Positions 62,270-64,000 of a stretch of 64,000 nt of DNA are shown here, one piece after another. Position 1 is the stretch's first letter. Each line of letters starts with the position of its first letter. The notes beneath the pieces were generated by a model. That model saw only the letters and a program-made list of their open reading frames with translations. It was not told the DNA's origin and searched no databases. The translations under genes were made by a program, and so were the position numbers. The stretch is from Acanthacorydalis orientalis (taxonomy: Eukaryota > Arthropoda > Insecta > Megaloptera > Corydalidae), in NCBI GenBank assembly GCA_034766995.1, contig CM068322.1, forward strand, positions 17,689,245-17,753,244. Reading direction: 5' to 3'.

Positions 62270-63948
62270 TGCAGTTATGATCCAATACAATTTTGTATAT
62301 AAGAACGTAAAGTTATCCTACTATGTGTTTAAATACATAATTATATATATAACAGTATTTTTACATATAATTTTTTCAGGAAAATTACAAAAAAAAACTT
62401 AACAGAAATATTCTTGAAGGATTAATCATATATCAGAATCTAATATATATATATATACAAAAACATTTGTAAGATGTATATATTTTATATAGCAAATTAA
62501 AAAATATAATCATCTAATTTAAACATTTATTTGATCTTCAATTGACTGGAAATTAATTATAACTATTACATAAACACTATATAATTATAGTAAAAATAAA
62601 CAAAATATCTAACTTATTTAAATAATGGTTTTTGATTAAATCGCTTTTCATAAAAAAATCAATATTATTAATAATTATTTACTAAAAAGATAGAAAATTC
62701 TGAATATTTTTATTTTATATACCATCAAATATAAGTGATAAATAGATATTAATTTTTAAAACAAAAATTTAAAATCAGTTTTAATTGTGTTGAGTATTTT
62801 GTTCATTTTACATTACAAGGTGTTAAAATAACAAAAAAGATATACATATAGTTAAGTTGTAACTTTTTTTCAATACTTTTAAAAGCAGTTAAAATTAAAT
62901 ATATGTTTATTTAAAATGTAAGCGTATCTAATGAGTATCAAGATAACTTATACTAAATAAATCATTAAAAGTAATTTATCTGTTCGTCCAATTATTATGT
63001 TAAGTTTAATTAAATAATTTGTATATTATTTTAATTAAAAAAGCGTGAAAAGTTTCAATAAAACGAATCGACCAAACAAGTAGATCTTGTGAGTTATAAT
63101 TTAGTTATAGTTATTATCAAATTTCTTATCTAATAAATAAATTAAAAATATAGTTGTGTTTAATAATCAGAATTATCAATGAGGATAAATCTTCTTTGGC
63201 AATAAATTTACTAATAATTAATTAGCTCGAATAAATATTTTAATCATTAAGTTTTCTATTTCAATTTATTTTTAACATATACTAAAAGTGAAATTCAAAT
63301 TATGTAATATATTTAACTTTTTTAATATATTTTTATAAATATTTTCATTCAGAAAATATTTTTTACAAGAAACGCTAAATAAGTGTATTTTTATAATAAT
63401 ATATTAAAAGTTGAGTTTGATTTTTTGCTGTGAAAAGTTCTTTGAGATTTCAAATAATTCTAATTTGTGTAGGGAAACTAATAAAACAAATTATCGTGTC
63501 TTAAATATTAAGGAAATATTAATAAAAATAATATATTAAACGTCAGTATCTTTATTTTATTGTAAAAGAATTTAATATTTTTTTTAATCATATACAGAAC
63601 AAAATCTATACGGAACTAAAAATATTTATTTAAAAATATGTGATTAGCTTACTTTTTCAGTCGAAAGTTTGTCAATTACATCAATTAAAAGTAATTGTTT
63701 ATTTTATAACGGAATTTTTTTCTTTAAGTTTAATACTGATCCGTTGATTTCCGATGTAGTAATTTACAATGTGAATAACAATTATACAAATTACACTCAT
63801 TCGATTCGTTAATTTGATTACATACGTGTATTTAATCAGACTTATATGTACCTTATGCTAAATTGTATAATAATGTAAATATAGAAATATTTTAATACCG
63901 TTAGCACATTGTAAGAAATTGAATTTTGTAATATTGAACTTTTCTTAG

Positions 63949-63950
<2 letters not shown>
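62270..63950. other. AT-rich non-coding stretch
   Basis: No gene, transposon or dispersed-repeat match is recognised up to the terminal microsatellite. Confidence 0.5.

Positions 63951-63998
<48 letters not shown>
63951..63998. repeat. (AT)n microsatellite at window end
   Basis: Pure AT alternation that runs to within two bases of the window edge and may continue beyond it. Confidence 0.95.

Positions 63999-64000
<2 letters not shown>

Noticed and set aside
62097..62285. Minus-strand frame of 62 codons
   Set aside because: Low-complexity Tyr/Phe/Leu/Ile translation of AT-rich tandem repeats and a palindrome.

Overview
This window looks like nuclear intergenic DNA from an AT-rich animal, most likely an arthropod. 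By eye the base composition is roughly 80% A+T. It has dozens of long (AT)n microsatellites, no operon-like gene packing, no convincing complete host gene, and several decayed mariner (Tc1/mariner, DD34D) transposons of at least three separate lineages. I cannot name the species from the sequence alone. I see no rRNA, tRNA, CRISPR array or bacterial or phage module.

Layout: 1-3 kb holds two dispersed-repeat fragments and mariner A (1804-2727, minus). 3-9 kb is dominated by (AT)n tracts, a 124-bp hairpin (4303-4426), a 147-bp-period tandem duplication (5006-5260) and a pre-miRNA-like inverted repeat (9062-9162). Mariner B (10096-11254, minus) follows. 11-21 kb is microsatellite-rich and carries a probable mariner 3' end (14224-14580), repeat fragments and a local GC-richer patch (16300-16500). 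Mariner C lies at 21559-22379 (minus). 22-37 kb contains palindromic repeats of family R1, one deleted mariner of family D (26469-27038) and a GC-rich patch with spaced ATCGAC/ATCAAC words (30541-30720). At 36.8-37.2 kb is the longest copy of repeat family R2. At 37.9-38.3 kb is the clearest GC-rich island (about 44% G+C at its core), the best candidate for a host exon or promoter. 42-57 kb holds three more deleted copies of mariner D (42551-42924, 52888-53469, 56096-56650) and one isolated mariner end (54202-54247). 57-64 kb is AT-rich, with few recognisable features apart from a perfect 48-bp palindrome and the terminal (AT)n run.

No pathway is visible. What links the parts is transposition. 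Mariner D copies lack the catalytic domain but keep both inverted repeats and TA flanks, and three of them share what looks like the same internal deletion, so they probably spread as non-autonomous elements. Two apparently unnamed repeat families, R1 (palindromic, fold-back) and R2 (over 400 bp), recur through the window on both strands. All coding calls outside the transposons are weak open frames and are marked as such.
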